A DNA stretch of 64,000 nucleotides from JACCTI01 sp051005695 (GTDB lineage: Bacteria > Verrucomicrobiota > Verrucomicrobiia > Chthoniobacterales > UBA10450), in assembly GCA_051005695.1 (NCBI GenBank), contig JBPCJC010000045.1, positions 1 to 64,000 on the forward strand, read 5' to 3'. Positions 62,945-64,000 of this stretch are shown piece after piece. The translations under genes and the position numbers were made by a program. The notes under the pieces were generated by a model. It was not told the origin of the DNA and searched no databases. It was given only the letters and a program-made list of their open reading frames with translations. Each line of letters begins with the position of its first letter. Position 1 is the stretch's first letter.

Positions 62945-63742
62945 TCAAAGTAGAATTACGCGGTAGAAGCGTCGGTAATGGCCTCCGACGTTCGGGTCAG
63001 AGTCCGTAATTTGAACGGTCCCGCCGGTTCCCGGAATATTTTCCGCGCCCGGAACGACGGCCCACATCCCGGCGTCGAGGCTGTTGCGAAATTCCACCCG
63101 ATAGTTCCCGCCCGAGACCGTGGTGAAACGAATCTGCGGAGAGCTGGGCCTGGCAAAGGAAGTGATCGTCGGTGCGGGTGTGCCGGTGACCAGGAAAGCG
63201 AGTTCGGCCGGCGTGCCATTGCTCTCCCAAGCGCCAAGGTAGGGGAAGATGTCGCTGCGGCTGGGGGTACTTCCTTGTTGGCCGGTAGTTTGCCAAAAGA
63301 CATTTTGGGTAAGGCTGTTTTGCGACGGGCCATTGTGGATGGAGAGCCAATAGCTGCCAGCAGGTAGGAATACAGGATCGATCGAAAACGTGGCCACGTA
63401 TTCCTTGAAGCCAAAAGCGATCAAGCCAGTCGCGACATGGCTCACGGCACTGGTTGTTCCGCTGAAAAGCACCGTCCCGGGATCGATTCCGTTACCCAAA
63501 GAATAGATCTGCCAAAAGAGCGTGCCCTCGAAGTTCCCGTCGATTTCAAACGTCCAAAACTTTGCTCCTTCGATTCTTGCGGCGGCAGTGACGGAAAAAA
63601 CGTCTGCTTCGATCCAATGCGTGATTTCGAAGCCGTTGTTGCGGTCGGGCGAGCCGTTATCGTAAACCACGCCTGCGTTCGCCCCCACGAGGGCTGCGAA
63701 AAGCGGGAATAAAAAGAGGGCCTGCCAACAGAATCGGTTCAT
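62945..63742 (-). CDS. Secreted protein of unknown function
   Basis: About 265 aa. ATG 63742 is chosen because it starts the signal peptide FCWQALFLFPLFAALVGANA; an upstream in-frame extension runs through the tRNA-Glu gene and is rejected. The mature part is beta-rich with a jelly-roll look (FWTFEIDGNFEGTLFWQIYS, LPAGSYWLSIHNGPSQNS) and ends GGHYRRFYRVILL without a sorting signal. It resembles choice-of-anchor-like extracellular proteins. Function unknown. Confidence 0.7.
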   Translation of the reverse strand: MNRFCWQALFLFPLFAALVGANAGVVYDNGSPDRNNGFEITHWIEADVFSVTAAARIEGAKFWTFEIDGNFEGTLFWQIYSLGNGIDPGTVLFSGTTSAVSHVATGLIAFGFKEYVATFSIDPVFLPAGSYWLSIHNGPSQNSLTQNVFWQTTGQQGSTPSRSDIFPYLGAWESNGTPAELAFLVTGTPAPTITSFARPSSPQIRFTTVSGGNYRVEFRNSLDAGMWAVVPGAENIPGTGGTVQITDSDPNVGGHYRRFYRVILL

Positions 63743-63849
63743 GACTAGGAGCAAATGGAAGCGGGTCGCTGCGCGATTGCCGGGTTTATTCCAATGTGGG
63801 CGGCAGGTCAAGATTGGCCTGCCCGCAGATAGCAAAAAATTGCGAAAGC

Positions 63850-63924
63850 TGGCAGCGCATACGGGGATCGAACCCGTGCACCAGCCTTGAGAGGGCTGTG
63901 TCCCAACCACTAGACGAATGCGCC
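63850..63924 (-). tRNA. tRNA-Glu (CUC anticodon, CCA encoded)
   Basis: Full cloverleaf on the minus strand. Acceptor GGCGCAT/ATGCGCT (with a G-U pair at the end), D-arm TCTAGTGGTTGGGACA, anticodon stem CAGCC/GGCTG with loop CTCTCAA (anticodon CTC at 63889-63891), T-arm ACGGG-TTCGATC-CCCGT, discriminator G and encoded CCA. Decodes GAG. The secreted-protein gene follows downstream on the same strand. Confidence 0.93.
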
Positions 63925-64000
63925 CGGTAACGTCGACTTTAACGGTACTGTTTCGCCTCAGCAAGCTGCCTTCGGTGTTCGCGTTAACCCCGCGGTTTGG

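Noticed and set aside
1..64000. CRISPR arrays, insertion sequences, phage genes
   Set aside because: No regularly spaced repeats, transposase motifs or phage structural genes were seen on either strand.

Overview
The window is a large exopolysaccharide (EPS) and protein-sorting locus from a Gram-negative bacterium. It most resembles the Verrucomicrobia, perhaps the Chthoniobacter/Spartobacteria side. The reasons are an exosortase with a VPDSG-CTERM-like substrate (a pairing best known from that phylum), a four-helix-bundle (S23-like) gene inside the polysaccharide cluster, many NHL, beta-helix and beta-barrel secreted proteins, and moderately high GC. The phylum call is an inference from gene content, since no rRNA or core marker gene is present.

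Layout. (1) 1-4528, minus strand: outer-membrane beta-barrel, Wza-like exporter and Wzc-type tyrosine kinase (3' end cut by the window edge). (2) 4529-5512: long divergent control region. (3) 5513-24033, plus strand: initiating sugar-phosphate transferase, a diacetamido-sugar pathway (dehydrogenase, acetyltransferase, aminotransferase), FemAB-like protein, a second Wzz/Wzc-like protein with a broken P-loop, a deacetylase-glycosyltransferase fusion, methyltransferase, further glycosyltransferases and deacetylases, ATP-grasp, PHP, and a FemAB/GNAT gene broken by a stop codon. (4) 24050-24142: an aberrant serine-type tRNA. (5) 24193-45079: asparagine-synthase-like protein, GT14, ligase/polymerase, acyltransferase-like membrane protein, FkbM, secreted beta-helix protein, GT2 enzymes, a decayed wzm remnant, intact wzm, a frameshifted S23 gene, wzt, and tandem WbsX genes. 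(6) 45102-56530: YdcF/SanA-like protein, UDP-sugar 6-dehydrogenase, exosortase, second Wza-like lipoprotein, PrsK, PrsR, PrsT and a VPDSG-CTERM-like protein behind a strong sigma-54-type promoter. (7) 57015-63924: NHL beta-propeller, NusG/RfaH-like factor, second beta-barrel, second O-antigen-ligase protein with a TPR-like C-terminus, a small CxxCH protein, a secreted protein and tRNA-Glu.

How it fits together. Nucleotide sugars are made by the three-gene diacetamido cassette plus the 6-dehydrogenase, and chains are started by the sugar transferase. They are extended by about ten glycosyltransferases, trimmed by several deacetylase-like enzymes, and exported by Wzm/Wzt and/or the Wza/Wzc/barrel proteins. 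PrsK/PrsR probably sense an envelope or EPS state and drive sigma-54 promoters of exosortase substrates, which the exosortase anchors and processes.

The features most worth following up are the sigma-54 site at 55856, the strongly over-represented word GCCTAACGA (absent from 26.5-45 kb), the aberrant class II tRNA beside a nonsense-mutated gene, and the two decayed modules around wzm/wzt.
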